From: Symsagittifera roscoffensis
Lineage: Eukaryota > Xenacoelomorpha > Acoela > Convolutidae
Assembly (NCBI RefSeq): GCF_963678635.1
Contig: NC_087062.1
Span: 55,495,355 to 55,559,354, forward strand
Direction of reading: 5' to 3'
DNA: 64,000 nucleotides
Shown here: positions 52,303 to 63,840 of the stretch, piece by piece
Numbering within the stretch: the stretch's first letter is position 1
Layout: each line of letters starts with the position of its first letter
Position numbers and translations under genes: made by a program
The notes under the pieces: generated by a model
Seen by the model: only the letters and a program-made list of their open reading frames with translations
Told to the model about the DNA's origin: nothing
The model's database searches: none

Positions 52303-52380
52303 GTAAGTATGAATTAAGTAAATATTACTAACTAATTATAGTATTATAAACTCACCATTCTTTATTCATGTTTTCTTTAG
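52303..52380 (+). other. Probable 78-nt intron after the 601-aa ORF
   Basis: CAG|GTAAGTATG at 52300-52311 is a consensus donor. TACTAAC at about 52326-52332 is a perfect branch-site motif. The acceptor is TTTTCTTTAG ending at 52380. The donor lies 3 nt after the stop codon at 52297-52299. If it is used, the intron is in a 3' untranslated region. Confidence 0.6.
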
Positions 52381-53917
52381 ATTTTTAGCCTTCATCCGAC
52401 GATCACCTACAAAAACCACAAAAGACAAATAAAAATCGCAAATTTCATCAAACAGATTTCAAAAATTCTATTAATCTCTTACACTTATAAATTTATAAAT
52501 TTAATACCAAAGCAGTAAATTCATTTCTAAAATTTTCCCCCACAAGCAGTAAATCTAATAATGATGAAAATTTGTATCTTAATATTCCCCCATGACTAGC
52601 AGTAAATTTCTAAATTCTATGTAGTAAATTAAATAAATGCAAATGCAGTACTAACCTTTTGATATTTTCATTCATTCGCACAGAAATTCTATCCACACTC
52701 GCACAGCTCGCCCACAAAGAATTGTTTAAAATAATGAATTTCAGTTTCAAGTTTTCACACTCAACAACTCTAACATATAATAACATGTTTCAAACTTTCC
52801 TTTAACCCGGTTGGAAAGGAATCATATACTAAACAAAACTAACCAACGCAGCTTACTAAATACCACAAATCATAAAATAACAGCATGACTTAGAAAAAGA
52901 AATCAACGGTACCCAAACCGGATTAACCCAGTTTAAAACTGGATAATTTATTCTTTTGAAGACTATTATAAAGTCTAAGAAAGAAATAATAAAACACAAA
53001 AAAGTCGAAAGACAAACCCATACCACAAACAATTTGATTTTTGAAAAAAGGACACAACCAACAAAACATAAGTAAGACCACAACAAACCCAACATAAAAC
53101 GTTGTCACATAACAGGACCCCTCACAAAAACCGCACGAAATCATACTCCCACTCCTGGCCTAACCCACCAGGAAGGACGTCCTGAGCATGCTCTATAGCC
53201 GGCCTAACCCACCGCGCTACATCCACGCTTTGTGACCACACCACTATTTTTAATAAGAGCTACTCAAGTGTGAGTAACTCTTCAAAATAACCGAACTAAA
53301 ACAAAAAGCTTTTGTGAAAACAACTAACTAAAATCATTATTAAAAAATATTAAACTAATAAAAGTTTTATAAAATGTAAAATCACATGATGCAATACATA
53401 GATCAGAATACAACACCAAGGACGAACATCAAAAGACAAGACGACCCCACTACACTCGAGAGAGAATGACCAACTACAATCGATATGCCGCTCACAATCA
53501 CAACTCAAAGGATTTAGAGTACGACTTGACCTCGCAGAAAAGGACTTCATTGAACTAGACCAATGACCACCTCGATGTTCAAGTATACGTACAGATCCGA
53601 GTAACCAGGCATCCCCTCCACGCACAATCTCCACGCCATTCCCAAACTAGATCATACACAAAAGAAGTTCTCCACGCAGAACAGAAAAACCTGACATAGC
53701 AAACCATTCTGAAATCAGATTTGAGTTTGTTGCAAAGACGTAGTCGTTGTCACTAGAAGACACAACGTCTTATGTCTCTAACTCCAGCTTCCTGGAACTT
53801 CCCTAACAAAAGAGGAGACGGAAGAAAATTATGATGTTCGCCAAAAACAAACGTCCATCATCCATCCTTCGAATTGCAGAAGAACTATTCTAAAAAACTC
53901 TGTAAAACCCGGATGGG
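52381..53917 (+). other. Element D 3' non-coding region
   Basis: 1.5 kb without a credible ORF. AGCAGTAAAT occurs at 52511, 52545 and 52598, and GTAGTAAAT at 52621. 53151-53225 is dense in palindromes: CCTGG...CCAGG, GGACGTCC, GAGCATGCTC, and GGCCTAACCCACC twice. A hairpin GAGcTACTC/GAGTAaCTC lies at 53257-53280. Possible RNA export, stability or packaging signals. Confidence 0.5.
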
Positions 53918-54325
53918 TGGAACCTGATCTAAACTACATTTTATGATTGGATAAATTAAATGTTTTACCAATGTAAAGTATTTAATATTAACCAATCATG
54001 ATCCATCTAACTAACAACCCACTTATTTGTAAGTGCTGAAGTTACTTGTAATTTCAGCACCAGAGAGATTTGAATTTAACTTAGAAATTAGTTGGACTCT
54101 CCCGAGCACTTCAGCAGCCGCAATAAACCAGTATACCCTAGATCTATTGAGCCTAGCAGAGACTAGTTAAACAACCTGAGACTAGATAGTATAAGAGTAA
54201 GATTAGGATCGGTATTAGACTAAGAAGTTGCACGAATCTATCCGGCCGAAAATAAGATAGCGTGACGAGCAGACGGTGTACCCTATCCGAAATTACTCTA
54301 TGAGTTACACCTCGGTCCTAACTCA
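53918..54325 (+). repeat. 3' LTR of element D
   Basis: 408 bp. I see no difference from the 5' LTR. It is followed by the target duplication TTAG (54326-54329). Confidence 0.97.
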
Positions 54326-54329
54326 TTAG

Positions 54330-55451
54330 GTTTCGTCGCAGTTTTTGTTTGATAATGCCAAAAAGTATTGAAGAAAAAACATTTGTTTGACAAGGTCTTT
54401 TGATTTTCTAAACTTGCTCAATGAAAATTTTTTTAAAAAAAATAATTTCAATTGATCGTTTTCAGAAGCGAATTAAGTTGATCGAAACTGAAATATTTTA
54501 TTTCAGTGTTGACTCGAAAGTTAAAAAATTTTTTGAACCTCTGTATTTGGAACCTTTCCTCGCAAGATACAAACGAAAACCAGATCATACTATTTTTATG
54601 TTTTGAGTTTTAGGTTTATCAACAAGGTTTCCCGAATTTTTTCTTTTCCAAATGAATAATTCCAAATTTTTTGAGCACCTGTAACGCATTTTTGGAACAT
54701 TTGAAATTGCATAGGATGGTTAATTAAGGTAACAAAAAGTAAACATATACCAAAGATACCTCTTTTAAGAGATACATTTTTGTTACTTCGCTTCAAATAC
54801 TGAAAAAACATTTGCATAATCAACAAATTTAGAATCTGAAAGAATTTCACGAAAAAAAGTATCCGAGACCATTTGATACTGTCTGCATATGATTCGGCAC
54901 ACCAAAATTACGAGCTTGCTTTTCTTTTTGTATCGACTTTCAAAGAAAGTGAAGAATTTATATGAATGATGTGTTTTTTTAAACAGACTGATTTTAAAAG
55001 AGTTGATTCGATCCAAAAATGAATCAATCCAAAAATCTTTGAAATGGCCAAGCGAGTATGCTTGCACTAAACTAAACTACATATTGCTTTGCTGCTCAAA
55101 CAATAATCGCTTTGATTGTTTCAATAGACAAATTAGTTATGTGTGGCAAATTATCCGAACTCTTAATCTTTCCAAATTGAATTGAGGCAAGCTAATTGGT
55201 CTTATTAATGTCTCATATTTATAACTTGAAGTTTGATGTTATCGACCTAATTTTTAAAAAATTATCAATTATATATCAAGTAAAGAATACCCGACCAATA
55301 AATGGGCAGTCGGAACATGCAGTGTTTTGCCCTGATACTAGCAATCTTGTTTCTCTTACTGGTCATTTTGTTTATCCTAACACTGATAAATGCCAAATGA
55401 TTTCAGTTGTTTAACAACAACTCTCAACATTGCTGAATTTCGGAAAAATTG
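54330..55451. other. AT-rich stretch, no gene seen
   Basis: Short frames without support. 55300-55370 is a diverged relative of the DR1 start (GGGCAGTCGGAACATGCAG). Confidence 0.5.
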
Positions 55452-56200
55452 ATTTTTGTTCCGACTTTCAAAGAAGATGACGGAATGTTTGTGCTCGGGT
55501 TGTTTTTTTTCAGATAAATTTCGACTTTTTAACTGGTCATTTCATTCTGAGGCCAAACTGTGCACTGGATAGGAGCACGGATTTTTGTTTTCTTTTTCAT
55601 CTAAACTTATTGTTGTCTGAGCTTAAAATTAAAAAGACCTGTGATTATCTTTTGTAAAGTTATACAAGACTGCTCGTATCAGGGCGAAGCCCTGAATGTT
55701 CCGACTGCTTTTTAAGGTCTATGGAGCAGTAATAAAATGGAAAATTTAAATGTAATAAAGTAAAGTTAAAATTTTTTTTCTAAAAAGTTTGAGATTTTTT
55801 TGTGAAAACATCCCCCCACATGCCATATTTAGTACAAAGTGATAAATTTTGCTCCTATTAACAAATCAATTATGGCATTTAAGCTTCCTTGAACCAATTT
55901 GGAACGATTTTTAAGACGGATTGAATCTCGCTTATGCGTTAATAGCGCGAAATATGTCGCGCGTTAATTGTCCCAAATTGGCCAAAATGGCAATCTTTAA
56001 ACCCTCATAACTTTACGAAAAATGATCACAGGTGAAATATCTTTTCAAATTTAAGCTCAGGACAACAATAGCTTTCGAATGATGTAAGAAAACTCCGTCA
56101 AAAATGGCTTGTTAAAAAGTCGAAATTTGTCTGAAGAAAAAAAAAACCCACCCCGAGCACAAATATTCCGTTACTTTCGTATCGAAAGTCGGAACAATAA
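55452..56200 (+). repeat. Dispersed repeat DR1, copy 2, with inverted arms
   Basis: The left arm 55452-55545 and right arm 56103-56200 are inverted copies (TTCCGACTTTC..., TCGACTTTTTAACTGG). The interior from 55671 is colinear with 17521-17990. The hairpin TCAGGGC-GAA-GCCCTGA is conserved. About 750 bp, non-coding; probably a non-autonomous DNA transposon. Confidence 0.65.
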
Positions 56201-56786
56201 TTACATCAATTATATTAAAAAGAGAAGTTAATGTAATCGCATTCTGTTAAAGTCTGTTTAACTGAAGCAATATTTGAATTAGACAAGAATCTTGATATGA
56301 TTTTGTTTGCCTACATTTGCTCTAGAAAACAACCTAGTACAATAAAACTCAATTGTCACCAATATTTGGTCACTACGAGTTTTTCTGATTTAATTTTTAT
56401 CAGTGTACAGTGCTGGTTCATTATCTGCAATCATCTAGAAATCATAGCTTTAAATGAATTTATTTGAAAACTAGTGACTATTCTCTCTAAACTCGTATAA
56501 TTGGAAAAATTTGTCGCTTGTTCATCAGTTACGCTCGTATACACGCAAACACAACGCTTGAAAGCCTAGAAATATGGTCAATTTAAGGTTTTCCCGCCGG
56601 GTTTGAAATGTTTTTCTTGTATTGCTCACTTTTACTTGTTTAAGAAAAATGAGAAAATTGGTAAATTAGCTGCTTTTGTGACAGAGCATTAACGCTACTA
56701 CAAGAAACAATTACAGGTGAAAAAAAATCAAATAGGAATGAAATGAGTCTCGGATTGTACCAGAAGTTAAGTGCCATTGCTGTTCA
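56201..56786. other. Non-coding, downstream of the ion-channel exon
   Basis: It presumably includes the 3' untranslated region of the minus-strand channel gene. I can place no clear polyadenylation site with confidence. Confidence 0.4.
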
Positions 56787-57372
56787 CTAAAGATTCCATG
56801 ATATCACACACCAGTAGATGACGTTGAATATAAAAAATGAGGTGGGGAATATCCAACGTGCCATCATGTCTATCTTGGCTGATTTCATGCTTGTGGGGTC
56901 CGGTCCCGGTCGCCTGGTGGCAGCCCAAGACCGGTTGTTATAAAACTCACTTCGGTCGCTATTCATTGGAATCCCTTCCGCATTTTGGAAGTTTCCGTTG
57001 TTAGTCACGCGGTGATGGTTCGCCATGGGGCTGTGACTCTTGCAATTGGTGGATTCGTTATGGTAGTTCTGGACGCTGTTATTGTTTGTGAGTAACGTGA
57101 CTCTTTCTTTCTCGGGTGGGTCGCAGTTGGAACAGTTGTGATGTACGATGCCACTTCCCCGCTCGTCGGTGTTTCGATTGAGGTAGCGACCGAATGGATT
57201 TCCGATATCTGAGGTGGTTCGGTAGTTGGACACTGTTGTTGCGGATGCATTGCGGAGGGCGGCCTTGTTGTAGGAGTTGAGTTCCCGCTGGTTCCAGTAG
57301 TCCGCTAGGGCAAACTCGAGGAGGGAGAGGATGACGAAGGAGAAGCAAACCCACACGTAGATGTCTATCGCA
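56787..57372 (-). CDS. Last exon of a Cys-loop ligand-gated ion channel
   Basis: On the minus strand a TTTCGTTCTAG acceptor (ending at 57373) opens an exon that starts A-I-D-I-Y-V-W-V-C-F, the third membrane helix of pentameric Cys-loop receptors, ending A-L-A-D-Y-W. A long Asn/Ser-rich cytoplasmic loop follows (about 130 residues). The fourth membrane helix is W-I-F-P-T-S-F-F-I-F-N-V-I-Y-W near the C-terminus; the stop is TAG at 56787-56789. The A-R-x-x-F-P-x-x-F-x-x-F-N-x-x-Y-W pattern is typical of the anion-channel branch (GABA/glycine/glutamate-gated chloride type). These proteins sit in the plasma membrane and gate chloride. The ligand-binding and pore-lining exons should lie upstream (higher coordinates) but I do not see them in the window. 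The exon looks intact. Confidence 0.85.
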
Positions 57373-57376
57373 CTAG

Positions 57377-57673
57377 AACGAAAGTACAAATTAAAGAAAC
57401 CATTTGAGTAGAAGGCGAAATTATGAGACCGAGACTATGAGCTGTCAATCTGTGAGCCCTTCAGCTCATTAAAGAAACGCGACTGTTATCTAGTTGATAC
57501 CTTCCGCGTTCGCAATCACTTTTGATTCACTCGCCTCAATCTTTTGAAGCACCAAAAAGTGACCAAAAATATTGTTAAGATCAAGCTACTGCAAATAAGC
57601 ATCAAATAGGGTCGCAAGGGATATATCGTATTAAAGCTTTTAAGAAAAATTTTAAATCGTTGTCAAGGTCAAG
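57377..57673 (-). other. Intron or upstream sequence of the channel gene
   Basis: Non-coding. By the splice acceptor this must be intron of the channel gene, which may span the foldback element and the LINE. Confidence 0.5.
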
Positions 57674-58170
57674 AAAGAAAGTTTCGATATTTTGGGGATT
57701 TTAAATCATAAATATTTTTTCACAAACCTGTAAATTCAAAATAACCGCTTGGTTAAACATACCAGCTGCTACAAAATGGAATTATCATAATAAGTTAAGA
57801 ATCGACAACTGCACCGGCATGTAAATGTAGAAAAACAATTTGTACAATTAAAAATGAATAAAACTATACTAATCTTAGAAGAAAAAAAATCTCGAATGAA
57901 CTAATGGATCTGTCAATAGGATTTTTTTTTCGTGTATTTCTCTTAAAAAAACTTGAAGTTCAAATTTAATGAATCTTTATTGATTTTAATTATACAAACT
58001 GTATTTTTATATTTACATACCGGTGTAGTTGTCGATTCTTAACTTATTATGATAAATCCATTTTGTAGCAGCATGTATGTTTAACCAAGCGGTTATTTTG
58101 AGTTTACAGGTTTGTACAAAAATACATATGATTTAAAATCCCCTAAATATCGAATCTAAATTTTTTTTAG
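57674..58170. repeat. Foldback element with ~190-bp arms
   Basis: The left arm 57674-57873 and right arm about 57965-58170 are inverted copies with high similarity (shared blocks AACCGCTTGGTTAAACATA and ATAAGTTAAGAATCGACAA). The spacer is about 90 bp. No ORF. A single-stranded transcript would form a very long hairpin. Confidence 0.8.
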
Positions 58171-58559
58171 CTTTAGCTTTTACAACTATTGTTTACTACA
58201 GATTTCTTTCCCCAATTTGTCTTTAGAAATTTGTTTTGTTTTATTTGCTTTGTGAGTTTGTTTAGTTTCACAGGTACTCTGTTATAAATAAACTGCCTAC
58301 CATTTTAGTTTTTCTCTTTATGTTTTTACTCATCAAACATTCTAGTCAAGCTATGCAGGGTAATGAAAAGTTCGGCTGGTAAAACCTTACACTTGAGTAG
58401 TAGATCTCGTGCATGATCATGTTGTCTGCGGAGATAGTACTTTTTGACTCTCCCAAAAAGTTTGTCTGTTTATTCTGTTAGTTTGAGACATGGATAGATT
58501 TTGAAAAAATACTGAACTGAAAGATAAATGTGACAAGACTAATGATCTGAAAAACATAA
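58171..58559. other. AT-rich stretch, no gene seen
   Basis: Possibly the 3' end of the LINE that follows; no clear tail or target duplication is visible. Confidence 0.4.
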
Positions 58560-60250
58560 TTCTTGTTTTTAATGGTACCATGTGTCCAGCGCAGTATATT
58601 GACTTATTTGTTTAAACACTTATCCAATTCAGCTTAAAAAGTAAAATGTTTGTCAACTAAAACTCCAAGATAACTGGCATTTTCCTTTGCGGGTATTGTT
58701 TGTTCTTTATAAATAATTTTTTCTAAAGTATTTTCTTCTCAAAGACAATAAGTTCCGTTTTGTCAACCAAAAGGAGAAGTTTGTTTTCATTCAAATATTC
58801 ATGTACTTTTTCTAGTGTTTCGAGCCTTGAGGTTTTTAGGTCCTCAATTGAGTTTAATGTACATAAGATGTTGTATCATCTGTTAACTGCACTAAAATCA
58901 TGTTCCTGTTGATTTGGTTTTTAAAATCACTTACATAAAGAATGAAAACCAATGGTTCCAAAACAGAAGCTTGTGGAACGCCATGATTAAGTGCTATTCA
59001 GTCAGAATAATGATTTGTGAGCTTTATACATTAAGGAGGGTTCTTGAAAAATCATTCAGCAGCTTTGATGCATTATTGGAAGAAATATACATATCAACTT
59101 TTTCAAAGGAGATTTCATGAGAAACAGAATTGAAAGCTTTAGCAAGATCTAGAAAAAGTGCACTTGTTTTTCTTGATTGATCCATGTTTTCACAAACCAT
59201 TTCGCTAAAAATGATACTGCACCAGTCGCATTTTCGTTTTCCTGAAATTCAAATAGTCAGATGCTTAAAAACTAGTTTTGTTTGAAATATTCTATGATTC
59301 AGTTCAAAAGCTAGCGTTAAAAAACTTTTGAAAGCTTGTTTGTCCCGCAAATAGGCCTAAAATTTGATGCAACCTTTGTTTTAGCTTTTTTTAAAGACAG
59401 GGGTGATAAAAGCTTTTTTGAGAATTGAGGGAAACTGGTTTTGTTTTTTACTTTCGTTTTTTAGGAGTTGGAGGAGCCTTCCGATAGCAAGTTGCTGAAG
59501 GCGAAAAGCTTGTTTTCCCTTTGGCCCTGGAGATTTATTCAATGGTAACTTGTTTTTTGTAAATTCTTGTTCTTGTGATGCAATTTTTTTAGTTTTCGGG
59601 GTATATATTCACCATTAAAAATACCTAATTTTAAAAAACTTGATTTAAATGATTTGTTATTTCAGAAAAGTCTCTGATTTTTTTTTGGCCATCTTCCAGA
59701 TCTTTTTTGCTAAGATTTACTGACTCTTGGTTACTTTTTTCCCCATTTTTTCGTTTATTTTTTTGAAATCCCATTGTTCTCTACTGTTGGAAAGCTGCTG
59801 AAAATTTTCCATGTGATATATTTTTAAACAATTGCCTTTTTTAGTTGAACAAATTTCTTACCTTTTTGTACTCTCTGTGCGCTACCTCACAACCAGTGTT
59901 TTTCCAAATATTCAAATAGCTTTGTTTAGTGTTTAACAGAGTCATCAAAGGTTTATTAAACCAAGTTTTTTTGATTTTGGTTATCAGTTTTTGATTTATT
60001 GTTTTTGTGCAATATGGAGCATGCGCACTTATAACTTTTTCAACAATAAGTCCAAAGGCCTCAGAGTTTTCTGATTGCGAGGATTTTTCAAAGATTTCTG
60101 ACCAATCATAAACAGCGATTGAAGTTTTTTCAATTAAAATTATGCAAAACTCTTTTCTCGATTTCAATGATGTCATTTTTTGGTTTGCAAGAATATAATG
60201 TTTCATCTTCATATAGTGGTTTATGTTGAAAGACAATACGTACAAATTAA
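58560..60250 (-). pseudogene. LINE reverse transcriptase, decayed
   Basis: Read on the minus strand from right to left. 60245-59841 is the region before RT (A-P-Y-C-T-K-T-I-N, W-F-N-K-P-L, E-Y-K-K-V-R-N). Near 59540, K-S-P-G-P-K-G and F-P-S-I-L-K-K-A-F-I-T-P-V-F-K-K. Near 59150, L-D-L-A-K-A-F-N-S-V-S-H-E-I, where the catalytic Asp is Asn. Near 58950, G-V-P-Q-A-S-V-L-E-P-L-V-F-I-L-Y. Near 58890, T-D-D-T-T. Then L-N-E-N-K-L-L-L and K-T-E-L-I-V-F. These are the blocks of a CR1/Jockey-like non-LTR retrotransposon. Many stops and shifts; inactive. It lies in the apparent intron of the channel gene. Confidence 0.85.
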
Positions 60251-60759
60251 CATAATTTATTTGGTTGTCGGAAAACGAAGTTTTTTCTTGAGCAAAACGA
60301 AAATGACTCAGAAAACTTTCTTTCAGCAGTCATGAGATCTTAACGATTATGCATTTTGAATGTTGAAGGAATCCAAATTTCAACACCTCATTTTAGGCCT
60401 GTGCATTTTGAGCATGGAAGATGAACAAAATTATGCCTTGAGTTAAAAAAGTATTTCCTACTGTTTTGTTGTTGAGCCACGTTTCTGTTGCTACAACTAT
60501 TGTCTTCATTGAAACTTCACATTAAAAAAATGACAAAACCTTATTATCTGTTTTGTACGCTACTGAAAATTATCAACCGAAATTTGACTGTGTTAGATTG
60601 CCTTTCAGTTCTCAAAAACTGTTCTTAAGATAATAGTTCTTGCAGGTCATGAAAGTTAACAAGATTCTCTTCATTGTATCCTGAGAGGACTAATTTGAAA
60701 TTTTTACGATACGCAAAAAACTTATGTTAAAATAAAACAAAATTATATACAGATTTAAA
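60251..60759 (-). pseudogene. LINE middle part (probable endonuclease), unreadable
   Basis: Lies between ORF1 and RT, where an AP endonuclease domain is expected. I can identify no endonuclease motif, so the domain is deleted or decayed. Confidence 0.35.
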
Positions 60760-62252
60760 TAAGACTGGTATTTGATTGTGTTAGTGTCCTTTAGCCGAAG
60801 AACGTTTGAGTAGCTATAGTTTTGCAAAAAAGGTTGTTTTTGTTGTTCAACTCCTGAAATAAAACCACAAAAAAAAAGAAAAAAGCGGCGAAAAATGCAA
60901 ACTCATCAACTGACAGTAAAAACTGAAAATCAAGCGTCCTTTGGTTTGCGAAATGTTTTCCGCGCTTTTATTTCAGCATTGAAAATGCTTAGGCCGTTAT
61001 TAGAAAAACAGCTACTTAGGTTTCCACTAGTAATTGAAAACCACTAGCCTTTGGTTGCACTCCGCTGAAACAAATGTTAGTAGGTATTAGATTAGTTTTC
61101 ACACACTCAACTTTTGACCAGCGAAATGTACCATCCATTTCCAAACACATATTTTCCAGAGCATCGTTGAAGATGTTTATTTCAGTGTTGTTTTGATTTC
61201 TGCCTAAAGAACCGTTTTTCACAGAAGTTATATTGCATACTGCAACTCTATGAGGCTCAAATTTTCTCAGCAGTTTGGAGAAATTTTTCACAAGAATTTT
61301 TTCGGGTTAGTCCCCCATCAAAGAATTATGTCCGACATTCATAACAAGCGTTTCAACTTTTGTTCGATAAGCATATATGTCAACAAAATTATTTAAGTAA
61401 TTTATAGTAGCCAATGAATAAGAATGTATTGCGGTTAGTAGCCCAATGTCCTGTTGGTTAATTTTTTGCTATGAGTTGTCCATTTTTTTGAGGTTTTTTG
61501 CAAACTGAGGGACGATTTGGGCTGAAACTTATCATTGAAATGTTGAAATGTTGGATACTCTTCTTGCTGTTTTTGTTCTAGTAATTTGTCAATTAATTTT
61601 TCAGTTTGTTTTCAGAAAAATTATACATCTTTTTCCAGTCTTGTGATAGCTTACTGGTGATGTTATAGCTTCTGTTGTTGTTGTAGACGCGATTCTTGTA
61701 GTTGCACTTGCGTTTTCAAAATGGTTTCTTCATGGACTAGCTTCTGATTTCTTTCTTCCTCTAGCATTTTCTGTAATTTTTTAGCCTCTAGAAGTAGGTC
61801 TGCTTTGTTCATGTTTGCTAGGCAAGCCATGGTTTTGTTGAGTTACCATTTTTTGTTGTTTCAAATTTTTTTGAACTGAAATCAACCAGCAGCATTTTTT
61901 TTGCTCGTCAATATATGTATAAAAAAATCTCACATTTATTTGATTTGTAAGCTTTATATCATCAGAATGTATTCTATAACCTCCGGGTTATATAAGCAAA
62001 CTTACATGTTTGTCAAAAAAAACCTTTTTGTGTGAAGAGTGAAAAAGTTCAGTCTTTCTTTGTCGAGTTATTTTTCTTAGCAACGCCGCGTTGAAAGTAA
62101 ATTAGTTACATTTGGGCTACTTAAGCTAAAACTAAAAAACTTAGAGAAACTGGCATATTTTTTGAACCCATATCCCCGCTAATAACAAAAACAAGCGGAA
62201 ATCAAGTTTAGAAAATCCAATCAGATATTTTTGAAAAACTTGATTCGAGATT
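60760..62252 (-). pseudogene. LINE 5' unit A: ORF1 with coiled coil and esterase-like domain
   Basis: The ATG at 61830 starts M-A-C-L-A-N-M, followed by a charged coiled coil (L-E-A-K-K-L-Q-K-M-L-E-E-E-R). Stops follow, then M-N-V-G-H-N-S with a frameshift, and at 61291-61016 a stretch ending F-S-G-V-Q-P-K-A-S-G-F-Q-L-L. This fits an SGNH-type esterase as known in ORF1 of CR1-like LINEs (block with x-G-x-N and the late x-G-V-H). In this unit the His is Gln. Confidence 0.6.
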
Positions 62253-63840
62253 TTATAAAAATAAGACTGGTATTTGATTGTGTTATTTTCCTGTAATGGA
62301 CGAACGTTTAAGTAAATAACGTTTTGCAAAAACGGGTTGTTTTGTTGTTCAATTCCTGAACTAAAACCACAAAAAAATGAAAAAGCGGCAAAAAAGGCAA
62401 ATTCATCAACTGACAGTCAAAATTGTGAGTCAAACGTCCTCTGGTTTGCGAATTGTGTTCCAAGGTTTAATTTCAGCATTGATAATTGTTCGACCGTTTT
62501 TAAAAAAATAGCCTCTTATATTTCCACTAGTAGTTGAAACCCACTGGCTTCTGGGTGCACTCCGCTGAAACAAACGTTAGTAGGTGTTAGATTAGTATTC
62601 ACACACTCAACTTTTGACCAGTGAAATGTACCATCCATTTCCAAACACCTGTTTTCCAGAGCATCATTGAAGATGTTTATTTCAGTGTTGTTTTGATTTC
62701 TGCCAAACGAACCGTTTTTCACAGAAGTTATTTAGCAAATTGCAACTCTATGAGGCTTGAAATTTTTAATGGATTTCTCAGCAGTTTGCCGAAATTGTTC
62801 ACAAGATTTTTTTCCGGTTAGGCCCCCATCAAAAGAATTATGTCCGACATTCATAAGAAGCGTTTCAAATTTTGTTCCATAAGTATATATGTCAACAATA
62901 CTATTTACGTCATTTATAATAGCCAATGAATATGAATGTATTGCGTCTAGTAGCCCAATATCCTGTTGAATAATTTTTCGCTATGAGTTGTGCGATATTA
63001 TGGAGTTTTTTGCAAACCGAGGGACAAGTTTGGGCTGGACTTTGTCATTGAATTGTTGAAATGTCACATACTCTTTTTGTTGTTTTTGTTCTAGTAATTT
63101 GTCAATTAATTTTTCAGTTTGTTTTCAGAAAAATTATACATCTTTTTCCAGTCTTGTGATAGCTTACTGGTGATGTTATAGCTTCTGTTGTTGTAGACGC
63201 GATTCTTGTAGTTGCACTTGCGTTTTCAAAATGGTTTCTTCATGGACTAGCTTCTGATTTCTTTCTTCCTCTAGCATTTTCTGTAATTTTTTAGCCTCTA
63301 GAAGTAGGTCTGCTTTGTTCATGTTTGCTAGGCAAGCCATGGTTTTGTTGAGTTACCATTTTTTGTTGTTTCAAATTTTTGTCTAATTGAAACCAACCGT
63401 CAGCTTTTTTTTGCTCGTCAATTTATGTATAAATAAATCTCACATTTACCTTATAGTTAATTATTATAATATTGAGTAGAAGCCAGTCTTGATTGACTTA
63501 ATCTTATTTGTTGATTTGTAAACTTTATATCATCAGCATGTATTCAATAACCTCCGGGTTTTATAAGCAAACTTACATGTTTGTCAAAGAAAATCTCTTT
63601 TGTGTGAAGAGTGAAAAAGTTCAGTCTTTTTTCGTCGAGTTGATTTTCTTAGCAACGCCGCGTTGAGAGTAAAATGGTTACGTTTGGGGTACTTAAGCTA
63701 CAGCTAAAAGGCCGAGAGAAACTAGCATATTTTTTGAATCCCTTTCCCCGCCCATAATAAAAACAAGCGGAAAATAATTTTAGAAAAACCAACCAGATAT
63801 TTTTGAAATTTTGATTCAGGATTTTAGTATTTGAAAATCA
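62253..63840 (-). pseudogene. LINE 5' unit B: second tandem copy of promoter and ORF1
   Basis: Direct repeat of unit A with the ATG at 63340 (1510 bp apart) and about 66 bp extra upstream of it. The esterase-like part is better kept here: M-N-V-G-H-N-S-F-D-G-G-L, then F-N-D-A-L-E, and F-S-G-V-H-P-E-A-S-G with the His intact. Stops lie between the coiled coil and the esterase part. Confidence 0.6.

Larger units (their letters stand above)
35408..54325 (+). mobile_element. Element D: 18.9-kb env-bearing Ty3/gypsy-type retroelement
   Basis: This is a complete LTR element with LTRs 35408-35815 and 53918-54325 (408 bp each, no difference seen) and target duplication TTAG at 35404-35407 and 54326-54329. 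Order: LTR, PBS, 1.2-kb leader, small basic ORF, gag-pol, spacer, two-helix ORF, ATG-less frame, env-like ORF, 601-aa ORF, 1.6-kb 3' region, LTR. The RT and integrase type and the 4-bp duplication place it with Ty3/gypsy (Metaviridae). Usual members are 5-8 kb, so this is very large. The coding strand is strongly A-rich. All long frames are open, so it could be a recent and perhaps functional insertion. The bases before the 3' LTR (CCCGGATGGG) are not a typical polypurine tract. Confidence 0.95.

Noticed and set aside
53350-53634. 94-codon minus-strand frame in the 3' region of element D
   Set aside because: Opposite a structured non-coding stretch; no motif, no promoter.
35408-54325. Element D as a DNA virus or Maverick-like element
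   Set aside because: LTRs, PBS, Gag knuckle, protease, RT, RNase H and integrase show a retroelement; no protein-primed polymerase, ATPase or capsid genes of that kind.
57005-57354. Two overlapping frames (91 and 81 codons) within the channel exon
   Set aside because: Shadows of the intact channel exon on the same strand.
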